Origin: Sphingomonas morindae
GTDB lineage: Bacteria > Pseudomonadota > Alphaproteobacteria > Sphingomonadales > Sphingomonadaceae
Reading direction: 5' to 3'
Length of the DNA: 64,000 bases
Assembly (NCBI RefSeq): GCF_023822065.1
Contig: NZ_CP084930.1
Coordinates: 496,001-560,000 of the forward strand
Position 1 is the first letter of the stretch. Each line of letters begins with the position of its first letter. Below are positions 35,557 to 45,072 of this stretch, one piece after another. The notes beneath the pieces are model-generated. The model was given only the letters and a program-made list of their open reading frames with translations, was not told where the DNA came from and did no database searches. The position numbers and the translations under genes were made by a program.

Positions 35557-36585
35557 ATGCAGGGGGCAGGCGAGACGATGCGCGCGGCGCAGGGCCAGGC
35601 GGTGGCGGCCGATGGCCACAGCCATGAAAGCGCCTGCCTCAATTGCGGGACGCGGCTGATCGGCAGCCATTGCCATGGCTGCGGCCAGGCGGCGCATGTG
35701 CATCGCACGCTGGGCGCCTTCTTCCACGATCTGCTGCACGGCGTCTTCCATTTCGAGGGCCGCGTGTGGCGCACGCTGCCGCTGCTCGCCTGGCATCCCG
35801 GCACGCTGACCCGCGCCTATGTGGCGGGGCGGCGGGCCAGCTATGTCTCGCCGATCGCGCTGTTCCTGTTCTGCGTCTTCCTCATGTTCACGGTCTTCCA
35901 CGCGACCGAGGACCATGCGGCGGCCGGGCCGCACGGCGCCAGCCCGGAGGGGGCGCGCGCCGCCGAGACGCGGCTGGAGACGAGCATCGGCCGGGCCGAG
36001 CGGGCGCGGCGCGACGCCGCCGGGCGGGGCGAGCCGACCCAGGAGATGGATGCGGCGCTGGCCGAGCAGCGCGCCGCGCTGGCGGTGCTGCGCCGCTATG
36101 GCGCCACCACCGCGCCGCGCGCCGGCGCGGCGCCGGACGAGCCGCTCTCGCTCGACATCAAGATCGCGCCGCTGCGCCATGCGATCGAGACGTTCCAGGC
36201 CAATCCCGATCTCGCCATCTACAAGATCCAGACCTATGCCTATAAATACAGCTGGGCGCTGATCCCGATCTCGGTGCCGTTCCTGTGGCTGCTCTTCCCC
36301 TTCAGCCGCCGCTTCCACCTGTACGATCACACCGTGTTCGTCACCTATTCGCTGTGCTTCATGACGCTGCTGGTGGTGGTGGCGATGATCGCCGGCGCGA
36401 TCGGCCTGGGCGGCCTGGGGCCCCTGCTCTTCTTCGTGCCGCCCTTCCACATGTACCGGCAGCTGCGCGAGGCCTATGGCCTGGGCCGGGCCTCGGCGCT
36501 GCTGCGCACGGCGCTGCTGCTGCTGTTCGCGCTGTGCGCGCTCGCGCTCTTCTTCGTGCTCATCATGGCGCAGTCGAGCCTGTAG
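35557..36585 (+). CDS. DUF3667 domain membrane protein with zinc ribbon
   Basis: A 342-residue protein. A zinc ribbon near the N-terminus (CLNCGTRLIGSHCHGCGQ, two CxxC pairs) is followed by FFHDLLHGVFHFEGRVWRTL, the mark of DUF3667. There are then about five membrane helices and a charged insert (about 125-195) between the first and second. Function unknown; the ribbon suggests a binding or regulatory role. An alternative ATG at 35578 would shorten it by seven residues. Its end overlaps the converging methyltransferase gene by 23 bp. Confidence 0.82.
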   Translation: MQGAGETMRAAQGQAVAADGHSHESACLNCGTRLIGSHCHGCGQAAHVHRTLGAFFHDLLHGVFHFEGRVWRTLPLLAWHPGTLTRAYVAGRRASYVSPIALFLFCVFLMFTVFHATEDHAAAGPHGASPEGARAAETRLETSIGRAERARRDAAGRGEPTQEMDAALAEQRAALAVLRRYGATTAPRAGAAPDEPLSLDIKIAPLRHAIETFQANPDLAIYKIQTYAYKYSWALIPISVPFLWLLFPFSRRFHLYDHTVFVTYSLCFMTLLVVVAMIAGAIGLGGLGPLLFFVPPFHMYRQLREAYGLGRASALLRTALLLLFALCALALFFVLIMAQSSL

Positions 36586-37456
36586 CGGGCGACCAGCGGG
36601 CGAAGATGGCGGTGGGCAGCAACAGGCCGCGCGCCTCCTCGCGCACCGCCATGTCGCCCGCCTCGACCCGACCGCCCAGCGCCGCCGTGGCCTGGCGCAG
36701 CAATTCGCCGATCGCCAGCGCCGACATGCGCACGGCATAGACGGTGAGGACGAGGAAGCGGCTTTCCGGCGTGAGCAGCCGCACGCAATCCGCGATCAGC
36801 CCCGGCAGGCCTTCCTCGAGCCGCCAGACCTCGCCCGTGGGCCCGCGCCCGAATTTGGGCGGATCGAGCATGATGCCGGCATAGCGGCGGCCGCGCCGCA
36901 CCTCGCGCGCGGCGAATTTGGTGGCATCGTCCACCATCCAGCGGATCGGACGATCGGCCATGCCGGACAGTTCGGCATTGACCTTGCCCGTCTCGACCGA
37001 CTTTTTGGACGCATCGACATGGGTGACGCGCGCGCCCCGCGCGGCGAGCGCGAGGCTGCCGACGCCGGTATAGCCGAACAGGTTCATCACCTCGTCCTCG
37101 GGCCGCAGCCGCGCCCGCATCCACGCCCATTGCGGCGCCATATCGGGAAAGAAGGCGAGATGGCGGAAGGGCGTGTTGGCGGCGTGGAAGCGCACCTCCT
37201 CCCAGGCGAGCGGCCAGCTGCGGGGCACGCCGCGATCCAGATGCCAGCGGCCGCCGCCCTCCTCGTCCGAGGCGCCGAGAAATTCGCCATCGTGCCGCCA
37301 CTCCTCCGCAGCGGGCGCCCAGAGCGCCTGCGGCTCGGGCCGGACGAAGCGGAAGCGGCCATAGCGCTCCAGCTTGCGGCCATGGCCGCTATCGACAAGT
37401 CCATAATCGGCCCAGGGCTCGGCGACGAGCGTGGCGAGCGGGCGATCCCCGCTCAC
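36563..37456 (-). CDS. Class I SAM-dependent methyltransferase (RlmI/PF10672-like)
   Basis: A 297-residue Rossmann-fold methyltransferase. The SAM site is NLFGYTGVGSLALAARGA with Asp in VTHVDASKKSVETGK; the catalytic segment is LDPPKFGRG, as in RNA cytosine/guanine methyltransferases such as RlmI/RlmK, but without a PUA domain. An RNA substrate is likely. It begins with GTG, overlapping the M16 peptidase stop by 4 bp, and is the third gene of the thrC operon. Confidence 0.85.
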   Translation of the reverse strand: MSGDRPLATLVAEPWADYGLVDSGHGRKLERYGRFRFVRPEPQALWAPAAEEWRHDGEFLGASDEEGGGRWHLDRGVPRSWPLAWEEVRFHAANTPFRHLAFFPDMAPQWAWMRARLRPEDEVMNLFGYTGVGSLALAARGARVTHVDASKKSVETGKVNAELSGMADRPIRWMVDDATKFAAREVRRGRRYAGIMLDPPKFGRGPTGEVWRLEEGLPGLIADCVRLLTPESRFLVLTVYAVRMSALAIGELLRQATAALGGRVEAGDMAVREEARGLLLPTAIFARWSPATGSTAP

Positions 37457-38682
37457 GCGACCCGCGCCAGCTTGCCGCCGACGCTGGCGGTGGCGAGCGC
37501 GCCATCGAGCGCGGCGGCGCCGGCGGCGCGCGCGGCGGCGAGATCGACCGCATCGATCGCGGCGACACTTTCGCCCACTGGCACGGCGCGGCCATGGACC
37601 TGGATCTGCCGGGCGAGATGATCGCAGCGCGCCTGCACCGATTCCAGCCCCATCAGCAGACCGGCCTTGGCCTGGGCCTTGGCGCGATCCAGCTCGGCCT
37701 GGTCGAGCGTCTCCGCGGTGCGGGCGAGCACGTCGCGGGCGAGCGCGAAGGCGCGCGGCGCCTCGGCGCGGGCGGCGGCGAGATAGACGCCGAGCTGGCC
37801 GGTATCGGCCGCGGTCTGCGCCCAGGCGTAGATCGAATAGGCCAGGCCCCGCGCCTCGCGCACCTCCTGGAAGAGGCGCGAGGACATGCCGCCCCCGGCC
37901 GCGCCCGCGAACAGGTTGAGCGCGTGGAGCGCGCCATCGCGCTGGTCGACGCCGGGATAGGCGAAGGCGACATGGACCTGATCGAAGCGGCGCTGATCGG
38001 TGACGGTGCCGCCCGCGAAGCGCGCGGGCGCGAAGGCGGGCGGCGCGCCGGCGGCAAGATCGCCGAACCGCGCCTCGGCGAGCCGGAGCAGCACATCCTC
38101 GTCCACCTTGCCGGCGGCGGCGAGCGTGAGGCCGGCGGGGCGATATTGGTCCGCCAGCCAGGCGGCGAGATGATCGCGCTGGATCGCGGCGATCGTCTCC
38201 TCCTCGCCCAGCACCGGGCGGCCATAGACCTGGCCGGGATAGGCGGCGGCGGCGAGATGATCGAAGACGATATCGTCGGGCGTGTCGCGCGCCTCGCCCA
38301 GCTCGGCAAGCACGACCTGCTTCTCGCGCTCCAGCTCCTCGCCATCGAACAGCGGCGCGCGCACCAGATCGGCGATGAGATCGATGCCGAGCGCGAGATC
38401 GCCCGGCAGCAGCCGCGCGTGGAAGGTGGTGGTATCGCGCGAGGTCCAGGCGTTGAGCTGGCCGCCGACATCCTCCGCCGCCTCGGCGATCTGGCGCGCG
38501 TCGCGGCCGCCGGCGCCCTTGAACACCATATGCTCGACCATATGGGCAAGGCCGGTCAGCCCATCGGGCTCGGAGCGGCTGCCGACATCGGCATAGAGGC
38601 CGACGGCGAGCGTCTCGACCCCGGCCATCGGCTCGACCGCGACGGTGAGCCCGTTGGCGAGCCGGTGCAGGCGCGCGCTCAT
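37453..38682 (-). CDS. M16 family zinc peptidase (processing-peptidase-like)
   Basis: A 409-residue insulinase-family peptidase related to mitochondrial processing peptidase beta. The inverted zinc motif HMVEHMVFKG (HxxEH) is at residues 48-52, with the downstream Glu in the EREKQVVLAELGEARD region. The second inactive half has the GGGMSSRLFQEVREARGLAYSI segment. It is usually found after thrC in alphaproteobacteria, as here, overlapping it by 4 bp. No signal peptide, so cytoplasmic. Confidence 0.94.
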   Translation of the reverse strand: MSARLHRLANGLTVAVEPMAGVETLAVGLYADVGSRSEPDGLTGLAHMVEHMVFKGAGGRDARQIAEAAEDVGGQLNAWTSRDTTTFHARLLPGDLALGIDLIADLVRAPLFDGEELEREKQVVLAELGEARDTPDDIVFDHLAAAAYPGQVYGRPVLGEEETIAAIQRDHLAAWLADQYRPAGLTLAAAGKVDEDVLLRLAEARFGDLAAGAPPAFAPARFAGGTVTDQRRFDQVHVAFAYPGVDQRDGALHALNLFAGAAGGGMSSRLFQEVREARGLAYSIYAWAQTAADTGQLGVYLAAARAEAPRAFALARDVLARTAETLDQAELDRAKAQAKAGLLMGLESVQARCDHLARQIQVHGRAVPVGESVAAIDAVDLAAARAAGAAALDGALATASVGGKLARVA

Positions 38683-40073
38683 GCCGCCACCCGCGTGCGG
38701 GTACCGACGAACTCGCGGATCACGTCGAGCGTGGCGGGGAGATGGGTGACATGCTCGCGCCCCTCCATCAGCGCGCCGAGCCGCGCCGGCAGCGGCGCCG
38801 CGGTGCCGATCGCCGAAGTGACCGCCTCGGGGAACTTCGCGGGATGGGCGGTGGCGAGCGTGACCAGCGGCACCTCGCGCGGGAGCCCCGCCGCGCGCGC
38901 GGCGGCCAGGCCGATGGCGCTGTGCGGATCGAGGATGGTGCCGGCGCCATGCGCCCAGCGCATCGCCTCGACCATCGCGGCATGATCGATGCGCGCGCTG
39001 CTGAAAAGACCGGCGCGGGCGCGCACCGGCTCGGGAATCGCCATGGCGCGCGTCGCCTCGAAGCCGCGCATCACCCCGGCCAGCGTGCCGGCATCGCGCC
39101 CGTGCAGATCGAACAGCAGCCGCTCGAAATTGGACGAGACCTGGATGTCCATCGAGGGGGTGGCGGTGGGCGCCACCGTGCCCGCCGAATAATCCCCCCG
39201 CGCCAGCGCGCGGTGGAGGATATCGTTGACATTGGTGGCGACGATCAGCCGCGCCACCGGCAGGCCCATGCACGCCGCGACATAGCCCGCGAAGACATCG
39301 CCGAAATTGCCCGTGGGCACCGAGAAGGCGACCGGCCGGCCCGGCGCGCCGAGCCGCACCGCCGCGTAGAAATAATAGACGACCTGCGCCGCGAGCCGCG
39401 CCCAGTTGATCGAGTTGACCGCCGCCAGCCCGACCCGATCGGCGAAGGCGCGATCGGCGAACAGCGCCTTGACCAGCGCCTGGGCGGTATCGAAATCGCC
39501 GTCGATCGCGATGCTGTGGGCATTGGGCGCGTCCACCGTCGTCATCTGGCGGCGCTGCACGTCCGACACGCGGCCATCAGGATAGAGCATGAAGATGTCG
39601 ATATGGGCGCGGTTGGCCACCGCCTCGATCGCCGCCGATCCGGTATCGCCCGAGGTGGCGCCGACGATGGTGAGGTGGCGATCGCCGCCCGCCAGGAAAC
39701 GCTCGAACAGGAGGCCGAGCAGCTGGAGCGCCACATCCTTGAAGGCGAGCGTGGGGCCGTGGAACAGCTCGAGCAGCCAGTGCTGGCCATCGAGCTGGAC
39801 GAGCGGCGTGACGGCGGGATGCGCGAACCGGCCATAGGCCGTCTCGCACAGCTCGCGCAGCGTCGCGGGATCGAGCGCGTCGCCGATGAAGGGCGCGAGC
39901 ACGATCGCCGCCGTCTCGGCATAGGAGCGGCCCGCGAGATCGGCGATCGCCGCCTCGGACAGGCGCGGCCAGGCCTCGGGCACGTAGAGACCGCCATCGG
40001 AGGCAAGCCCGGCGAGGGTGGCGGCCTTGAAGCCGAGCACGGGCGCCTGGCCCCGGGTGGAGATGTATCGCAT
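38679..40073 (-). CDS. thrC: Threonine synthase
   Basis: A 464-residue PLP enzyme converting O-phosphohomoserine to threonine. It starts [16 protein letters not shown], has the PLP lysine in [13 protein letters not shown], then the [11 protein letters not shown] motif and [14 protein letters not shown]. Length is typical. The ATG has no Shine-Dalgarno sequence and lies 9 bases after a TATAAC hexamer, so a leaderless message is likely. First gene of a three-gene operon with the M16 peptidase and methyltransferase. Confidence 0.96.
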   Translation of the reverse strand: MRYISTRGQAPVLGFKAATLAGLASDGGLYVPEAWPRLSEAAIADLAGRSYAETAAIVLAPFIGDALDPATLRELCETAYGRFAHPAVTPLVQLDGQHWLLELFHGPTLAFKDVALQLLGLLFERFLAGGDRHLTIVGATSGDTGSAAIEAVANRAHIDIFMLYPDGRVSDVQRRQMTTVDAPNAHSIAIDGDFDTAQALVKALFADRAFADRVGLAAVNSINWARLAAQVVYYFYAAVRLGAPGRPVAFSVPTGNFGDVFAGYVAACMGLPVARLIVATNVNDILHRALARGDYSAGTVAPTATPSMDIQVSSNFERLLFDLHGRDAGTLAGVMRGFEATRAMAIPEPVRARAGLFSSARIDHAAMVEAMRWAHGAGTILDPHSAIGLAAARAAGLPREVPLVTLATAHPAKFPEAVTSAIGTAAPLPARLGALMEGREHVTHLPATLDVIREFVGTRTRVAA

Positions 40074-40082
40074 CGCGCGCGC

Positions 40083-40109
40083 GTTATAGAGGCCGGCCGG
40101 CGCGCGCAA
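40083..40109 (-). promoter_or_regulatory. Putative leaderless promoter of thrC
   Basis: Minus strand: TTGCGC (40109-40104), 15-bp spacer, TATAAC (40088-40083), 9 bases to the ATG. The spacer is short for this pattern, but the -10 is near consensus. Confidence 0.4.
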
Positions 40110-40120
40110 GCCGAACCGGC

Positions 40121-41089
40121 TCAGCGGCGCGGTGCCGCCTCGGCGTAGCGGCGTGCCAGCACCGAGCAGATCATCAGCTGCATCTGGTGGAAGATCATCA
40201 GCGGCAGCAGCAACATGCCCGCCTGGCCGGCGGGAAATATGGCGGCGGCGAGCGGCACGCCCGACACCAGGCTCTTCTTGGACCCGCAGAAGCGCAGCAC
40301 GATCTCGTCCGCCACCGGCCAGCCGAGCCGCCGCGCGGCGAGCCGGCTCAGCCACAGCACCAGCGCCAGGATCACCAGCCCGCCGAGCGCCGCCAGCGCG
40401 AGCCCGCCGACATCGGTGCGGCGCCAGATCCCCTCCACCACCGCCGCCGAAAAGGCCGAATAGACGAGCAGCAGGATCGAGCCGCGATCCACGCGGAACA
40501 CCAGCGCGCGGTGCCGCTCGACCAGGCCGCCGATCAGCGGCCGGGCGAAATGGCCGGCGAGGAAGGGGAGCAGCAGCTGACCGCCGACCTTGAGGATCGA
40601 ATCGGCGGTGCCGCCGCCGCCGCTCGCGCCCATCAGCAGCGCCGCCAGCAACGGCGTGACGAGGATGCCGACGATGTTGGACAGGCTGGCGCTGGCGATC
40701 GCGGCGGGGACATTGCCGCCGGCGATCGAGGTGAAGGCGATCGAGCTCTGCACCGTCGAGGGCAGCAGGGTGAGGAAGAGCAGCCCGTCGGCGATCACCG
40801 GCGCCGCCGGCGCCACCGCCGCGCGCGCCGCCACGCCGAGCAGCGGGTAGAGGAGGAAGCTGGTGGCGAGCACGGCCAGATGCAGCTTCCACTTGCCGGC
40901 GCCCTCGATGATCGCCGCGCGCGAAAGCTTGGCGCCGTGCAGGAAGAAGAGCAGCAGGATGGCGATATCGCCCAGCCAGTCGAACACGATCTTGGCGGTG
41001 CCGGTGGCCGGCAGCAGCGTCGCCGCGAGCACGGTGGCGAGCAGCGCGAGCAGAAAGGGATCGAACAGCGATCGCAGACGGGCCAGCAT
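40121..41089 (-). CDS. Bile acid:sodium symporter-like (SBF/YfeH family) transporter
   Basis: A 322-residue inner-membrane protein with about nine or ten helices. It belongs to the SBF-like family of the BART superfamily ([20 protein letters not shown] at the start, then [15 protein letters not shown], then [18 protein letters not shown], which is the crossover region). The cargo is unknown; bacterial members carry organic anions. The ATG at 41089 sits 7 bases after a -10, with no Shine-Dalgarno sequence; upstream codons would add a non-conserved leader. Confidence 0.85.
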   Translation of the reverse strand: MLARLRSLFDPFLLALLATVLAATLLPATGTAKIVFDWLGDIAILLLFFLHGAKLSRAAIIEGAGKWKLHLAVLATSFLLYPLLGVAARAAVAPAAPVIADGLLFLTLLPSTVQSSIAFTSIAGGNVPAAIASASLSNIVGILVTPLLAALLMGASGGGGTADSILKVGGQLLLPFLAGHFARPLIGGLVERHRALVFRVDRGSILLLVYSAFSAAVVEGIWRRTDVGGLALAALGGLVILALVLWLSRLAARRLGWPVADEIVLRFCGSKKSLVSGVPLAAAIFPAGQAGMLLLPLMIFHQMQLMICSVLARRYAEAAPRR

Positions 41090-41096
41090 GGCAGCG

Positions 41097-41125
41097 CCTA
41101 TCGGCCTCGGGGCGGCGCGACGCAA
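41097..41125 (-). promoter_or_regulatory. Leaderless promoter of the SBF-like transporter gene
   Basis: Minus strand: TTGCGT (41125-41120), 17-bp spacer, GATAGG (41102-41097), 7 bases to ATG. One of the cleanest examples of this layout in the window. Confidence 0.5.
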
Positions 41126-41185
41126 CCGTCTTCAGACGAGACGCTTTTCCGTCCCCCGCACGGGCATCGGACGCTGCGGCTCAGA

Positions 41186-41214
41186 TTGCGCGGGCCGCGG
41201 CTTTGGCCTATAGC
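41186..41214 (+). promoter_or_regulatory. Promoter of the purC operon
   Basis: TTGCGC (41186-41191), 17-bp spacer, TATAGC (41209-41214). It gives an 80-base leader before purC, whose ATG has GAGGAG upstream. I see no known riboswitch fold in that leader. Confidence 0.5.
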
Positions 41215-41299
41215 CCGGCGCGAACCGCCCCGCCCGCGTGCCCGTCCGGGTCCGTCGATGCGGGGCGTCGCTATTTCGAGGCCGAGGAGCCCCATATCG

Positions 41300-42079
41300 A
41301 TGGCACGCCGCCGCCAGATCTACGAAGGCAAGGCCAAGATCCTGTACGAAGGCCCGGAGCCCGGCACCCTCATCCAATATTTCAAGGATGACGCCACCGC
41401 CTTCAACGCTCAGAAAAAGGGCACGATTTCGGGCAAGGGCGTGCTCAACAACCGGATTTCCGAGCATGTCTTCACCATGCTCGGCAATATCGGCGTGCCG
41501 ACCCACTTCATCCGCCGGCTCAACATGCGCGAGCAGCTGATCCGCCAGGTGGAGATCGTGCCGATCGAGGTGGTGGTGCGCAACGTCGCCGCCGGCTCGA
41601 TCTCCAAGCGGCTCGGGATCGAGGAAGGCACGCAGCTGCCCCGGACGATCATCGAATACTATTTCAAGGACGATGCGCTCGGCGATCCGATGGTGTCGGA
41701 CGAGCATATCGCCTGCTTCGGCTGGGCCAGCCAGGACGAGATGCACGACATCGCCGACATGGCGATTCGCGTGAACGACTTCCTCACCGGCCTGTTCGCG
41801 GGCATCAACATCCGGCTGGTCGACTTCAAGCTCGAGTTCGGCCGGATCTGGGAAAACGACTATTCGCGCGTGATCCTGGCCGACGAGATCAGCCCCGATG
41901 GCTGCCGCCTGTGGGACATGGCGACCGGCGAGAAGCTCGACAAGGACCGCTTCCGCCGCGATCTGGGCGGCGAGGTGGAAGCCTATCAGGAGGTGGCGCG
42001 CCGGCTCGGCCTGCTGCCCGAGGGCGACGACAATCCCGTGCTCGACATGGAGACGCACCGGAAGAAGCGCGGCCGCTGA
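41300..42079 (+). CDS. purC: Phosphoribosylaminoimidazole-succinocarboxamide synthase
   Basis: A 259-residue SAICAR synthetase joining aspartate to CAIR in purine synthesis. Starts [18 protein letters not shown], with [30 protein letters not shown] and [10 protein letters not shown], followed by the [13 protein letters not shown] motif. Length matches the family. First gene of a cluster with purS and purQ, but an acyltransferase gene is interposed 8 bp downstream. Confidence 0.97.
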   Translation: MARRRQIYEGKAKILYEGPEPGTLIQYFKDDATAFNAQKKGTISGKGVLNNRISEHVFTMLGNIGVPTHFIRRLNMREQLIRQVEIVPIEVVVRNVAAGSISKRLGIEEGTQLPRTIIEYYFKDDALGDPMVSDEHIACFGWASQDEMHDIADMAIRVNDFLTGLFAGINIRLVDFKLEFGRIWENDYSRVILADEISPDGCRLWDMATGEKLDKDRFRRDLGGEVEAYQEVARRLGLLPEGDDNPVLDMETHRKKRGR

Positions 42080-42087
42080 TCGGGCGC

Positions 42088-43224
42088 GTGACGGAGGGCG
42101 AAATCCCCACCCGGGCGGCGATCGGCATCGCCCGGGTGCTGTGCATCCTCGGCATCGTCTATGTCCATGCCTGGACGGGACGCACCGGCGAGGTGCTGGC
42201 GCAGCTCGATACCAGCGGCCAGGGCATGATGCGCTGGGTGCTGATCGAGCTGGTCGGCCGCTGCGCGGTGCCGCTGCTCGGCGCCATCTCCGGCTGGCTG
42301 GCGGCGCCCTCGGCCGCGCGGCGCGGCTATGCCGGCTTCGTGCGGGTGAAGGCGCGGACCATCCTCGCGCCGATGCTCGCCTGGAACGTGATCGGCCTCG
42401 TGCTCGTCTCGGGTTTCGCCACCTGGGGACGGCTTAAGGCGCCGGTGCCGGCGAGCCTGGCGGAGGCGCTGGACTGGATCGGCTGCGTCACCGGGCCCAA
42501 CCCGATCAACGTGCAGATCAGCTTCCTGCGCGATCTCTTCCTGTGCATGCTGGTGGCGCCGCTGCTGGCGCGCTGCCCGGATCGCGTGCTCGGCGCGGTG
42601 CTGGCGCTGGCGATCGCCTGGACGGTGAGCGGCGCCGATCTCGTCCTGCTGCTGCGGCCGCAGATCCTCGTCTTCTTCCTGATCGGCCTGCTGGCGCGGC
42701 GCCACGGGCTGGCGGACCGGCTGGGCGGCTGGCCGCTGGCGGCGGCGCTCGCCCCCTATCTGCTGCTGATCGGCCCGCGCATCGCCATCGCCATTTTCGG
42801 CGATGCCTGGCTCAAGACGCACATCGTCGCCGCCAACGCGATCGACCTGCCGCTGCGCGCGGCGGCGGCGCTGGCGACCTGGCGGCTGGCGGTGGCGGCG
42901 GCGCGGCGCCCGCTCGGCGCATGGCTGCTGCGCGGCGAGCGCTATGCCTTCCTCCTCTTCGCCTCGCACCTCATCCTGCTGTGGCTGTTCGGCCCGGTGA
43001 TCGGCCTGGCGACGGGCCCGCTGGGCGCGCCCGCCTATCCGGCCTTTCTGCTGCTCCAGCCGCTGCTCGCGCTCGCGGCGACGATCGGGCTCGGGCGCGC
43101 GCTGGAAGCGGGCGCGCCTTCCGCCGCCCGCCTGCTGAGCGGCGGCCGCCTCGCTCAAGGCTTGCCCTCGCCGCCCGGCTTCGCCATGGAGCGCACATCA
43201 TCCGGCCGGAGCGCGCAGCCATGA
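42088..43224 (+). CDS. Acyltransferase family (AT3/OafA-like) membrane protein
   Basis: A 378-residue polytopic membrane protein (about ten helices) of the acyltransferase-3 family, which modifies surface glycans or lipids with acyl groups. Family marks: ARVLCILGIVYVHAW, with the key His in helix 1, and RCAVPLLGAISGWL shortly after. It begins with GTG 8 bp after purC and overlaps the purS start by 4 bp (ATGA), so it sits inside the purine operon. Composition equals that of its neighbours, giving no sign of recent transfer. The acceptor is unknown. Confidence 0.8.
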   Translation: MTEGEIPTRAAIGIARVLCILGIVYVHAWTGRTGEVLAQLDTSGQGMMRWVLIELVGRCAVPLLGAISGWLAAPSAARRGYAGFVRVKARTILAPMLAWNVIGLVLVSGFATWGRLKAPVPASLAEALDWIGCVTGPNPINVQISFLRDLFLCMLVAPLLARCPDRVLGAVLALAIAWTVSGADLVLLLRPQILVFFLIGLLARRHGLADRLGGWPLAAALAPYLLLIGPRIAIAIFGDAWLKTHIVAANAIDLPLRAAAALATWRLAVAAARRPLGAWLLRGERYAFLLFASHLILLWLFGPVIGLATGPLGAPAYPAFLLLQPLLALAATIGLGRALEAGAPSAARLLSGGRLAQGLPSPPGFAMERTSSGRSAQP

Positions 43225-43451
43225 AAGTCCGTGTCATCGTAACCCTCAAGCCCGGCGTGCTCGATCCGCAGGGCAAGGCGGTGCATCATGCCCTGACCGG
43301 GCTCGGCTTCGCCGGCGTCAACGACGTGCGGATCGGCAAGCTGGTCGAGTTGGAGGTCGACGAGGGGGTCGAGGATGGTGCGATCGAGGAGATGGCGCGG
43401 CGGCTGCTCGCCAACACGGTGATCGAGAATTTCCGGATCGAACGGAGCTGA
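43221..43451 (+). CDS. purS: Phosphoribosylformylglycinamidine synthase subunit PurS
   Basis: A 76-residue small subunit of the FGAM synthase complex, bridging PurL and Pur[21 protein letters not shown] and the C-terminal [13 protein letters not shown] are diagnostic. Its start overlaps the acyltransferase stop; purQ follows after 4 bp. Confidence 0.96.
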   Translation: MKVRVIVTLKPGVLDPQGKAVHHALTGLGFAGVNDVRIGKLVELEVDEGVEDGAIEEMARRLLANTVIENFRIERS

Positions 43452-43455
43452 CCCC

Positions 43456-44121
43456 ATGAAGAGCGCCGTCATCGTTTTCCCCGGCTCCAATTGCGATCGC
43501 GATCTCGCGGTGGCGCTGCGGGCGGTCACCGGCCAGGCGCCGGCCATGGTGTGGCACGGCGAGACGAGCCTGCCCGACGGGATCGACATCATCGGCGTGC
43601 CGGGCGGCTTTTCCTATGGCGATTATCTGCGCTCGGGCGCGATGGCGGCGCGATCGCCGGTGATGCGGGCGGTGGCCGATGCGGCCGCGCGCGGGGTGGC
43701 GGTGCTGGGCGTGTGCAACGGCTTCCAGGTGCTGACCGAGGCCGGGCTGCTGCCGGGGGCGCTGATGCGCAACGCCACGCTCGATTTCGTGTGCCGCGAC
43801 GTGGATCTCACCGTCGGGACCAGCCAGACGCTGTTCACCAGCCGCTACCAGGAGCAGGAGACGATCCGCATCCCGGTGGCGCATCATGACGGCAATTACA
43901 CCGCCGATCCCGAGACGCTGGATCGGCTCGAGGGCGAGGGCCGCGTCGCCTTCCGCTATGGCTGCGCGGTCAACGGCTCGGCGCGGGACATTGCCGGGAT
44001 CGTGAACGAGAGCGGCAATGTGCTGGGCATGATGCCGCATCCCGAGCGGATGATCGAGCCGGCGCATGGCGGCACCGATGGCCGCCGCCTGTTCGAGGGG
44101 CTGGTCGACGCGATCGGCTGA
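43456..44121 (+). CDS. purQ: Phosphoribosylformylglycinamidine synthase subunit PurQ
   Basis: A 221-residue class I glutamine amidotransferase supplying ammonia to PurL. Catalytic Cys is in [13 protein letters not shown]; His and Glu in [11 protein letters not shown]. It begins [16 protein letters not shown]. purL is not directly downstream; the next gene converges. Confidence 0.97.
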   Translation: MKSAVIVFPGSNCDRDLAVALRAVTGQAPAMVWHGETSLPDGIDIIGVPGGFSYGDYLRSGAMAARSPVMRAVADAAARGVAVLGVCNGFQVLTEAGLLPGALMRNATLDFVCRDVDLTVGTSQTLFTSRYQEQETIRIPVAHHDGNYTADPETLDRLEGEGRVAFRYGCAVNGSARDIAGIVNESGNVLGMMPHPERMIEPAHGGTDGRRLFEGLVDAIG

Positions 44122-44146
44122 CCCGCGCCCGCGCCCGCCCGCCGGC

Positions 44147-44887
44147 TTACACGCGCGCGCGGAACGGCGTGAAATTGGTGTGGCGATCGAACACGTCCAC
44201 GCCCTCGCGCCGCTTCAGCCAGCCCACCACCGCATAGGTGGCCGGGGTGAGCAGCACCTCCCAGCCCACTTTCAGCGCGAAATTGGTTACCGCCACCTGG
44301 ATCACGCCCTGCGCGCTCCACACGCCCAGAAAGGCGAGCGGATAGAAGAGCAGGCTGTCCGCCGCCTGGCCGACGATGGTCGAGCCGATCGTGCGCGTCC
44401 ACAAATGCCGGCCGCGTGTCAGGATCTTGAGCCGGGCGAGCACGAAGCTGTTGGCGAACTCGCCCGCCCAGAAGGCCGCGATCGAGGCGAAGACGATGCG
44501 CGGCACCTGGCCGAACACCGCCTCATAGGCCGCCTGCCCCGTCCAGTCGCGCGCGGGCGGCAGGCTGACCACCACGAAACTCATAAAGGCCATGAACAGC
44601 AGCGCCGCGAACCCGGCCCAGATGCAGCGCCGCGCGCGGGCATAGCCATAGACCTCGGTCAGCACGTCGCCCAATATGTAGGAGACGGGGAAGAAGAGGA
44701 TGCCCGCGCCGAACGTCCATTCGCGCCCCGCCACGCTGACGCTCGCCATCTTGGCGGCGCCGATCACGTTGGAGAGCAGCAGGATGGTGACGAAGGCCGC
44801 CATGGTGAAATCGAAATAGCGGAGCGCGCCGGGCCCAAGCTCGGCGGCATCGACGGCGCGGAGGCCGGAATCGGACGTCTCGATCAT
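44147..44887 (-). CDS. Queuosine precursor transporter (YhhQ/DUF165 family)
   Basis: A 246-residue membrane protein with about six or seven helices of the YhhQ family, which takes up preQ0/preQ1 for queuosine modification of tRNA. Family features are FPVSYILGDVLTEVYGYARAR and FWAGEFANSFVLARLK, followed by GSTIVGQAADSLLFYPLAF. The ATG at 44887 was chosen over one 12 codons upstream since the conserved region starts well after. It lies next to tRNA-Arg but on the other strand. Confidence 0.9.
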   Translation of the reverse strand: MIETSDSGLRAVDAAELGPGALRYFDFTMAAFVTILLLSNVIGAAKMASVSVAGREWTFGAGILFFPVSYILGDVLTEVYGYARARRCIWAGFAALLFMAFMSFVVVSLPPARDWTGQAAYEAVFGQVPRIVFASIAAFWAGEFANSFVLARLKILTRGRHLWTRTIGSTIVGQAADSLLFYPLAFLGVWSAQGVIQVAVTNFALKVGWEVLLTPATYAVVGWLKRREGVDVFDRHTNFTPFRARV

Positions 44888-44907
44888 CGCCGCGTAGAGT
44901 AACGCGG

Positions 44908-44936
44908 TTCCCGTCCGCCGCAATCCACGCTATGCG
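44908..44936 (+). promoter_or_regulatory. Putative promoter of tRNA-Arg
   Basis: TTCCCG (44908-44913), 17-bp spacer, TATGCG (44931-44936), 8 bases before the mature tRNA 5' end. Confidence 0.35.
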
Positions 44937-44944
44937 GCAGCCGG

Positions 44945-45021
44945 GCGCCCGTAGCTCAGCCGGATAGAGCACGAGCCTTCTAAGCTTGGGGTCGCAGGTT
45001 CGAGCCCTGCCGGGCGCGCCA
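44945..45021 (+). tRNA. tRNA-Arg (anticodon TCT)
   Basis: 77 bases including encoded CCA. Acceptor GCGCCCG pairs with CGGGCGC; D stem GCTC/GAGC; anticodon stem CGAGC/GCTTG with loop CTTCTAA giving anticodon TCT (reads AGA); T arm GCAGG-TTCGAGC-CCTGC. All stems close, so it looks functional. AGA is rare in GC-rich genomes, so this tRNA serves few codons. Confidence 0.95.
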
Positions 45022-45072
45022 TCGCTGCCGTTCCGCCCTGGCCCTCGACGCGCGCCCGCCCCTGCGCGCCGC

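Noticed and set aside
40074-40120. Threonine attenuator or T-box leader before thrC
   Set aside because: Only 47 bp separate thrC from the upstream gene and the -10 abuts the start codon, leaving no leader.
44945-45021. Attachment site of an integrated element at tRNA-Arg
   Set aside because: No integrase gene and no second copy of the tRNA 3' end is visible in the window.
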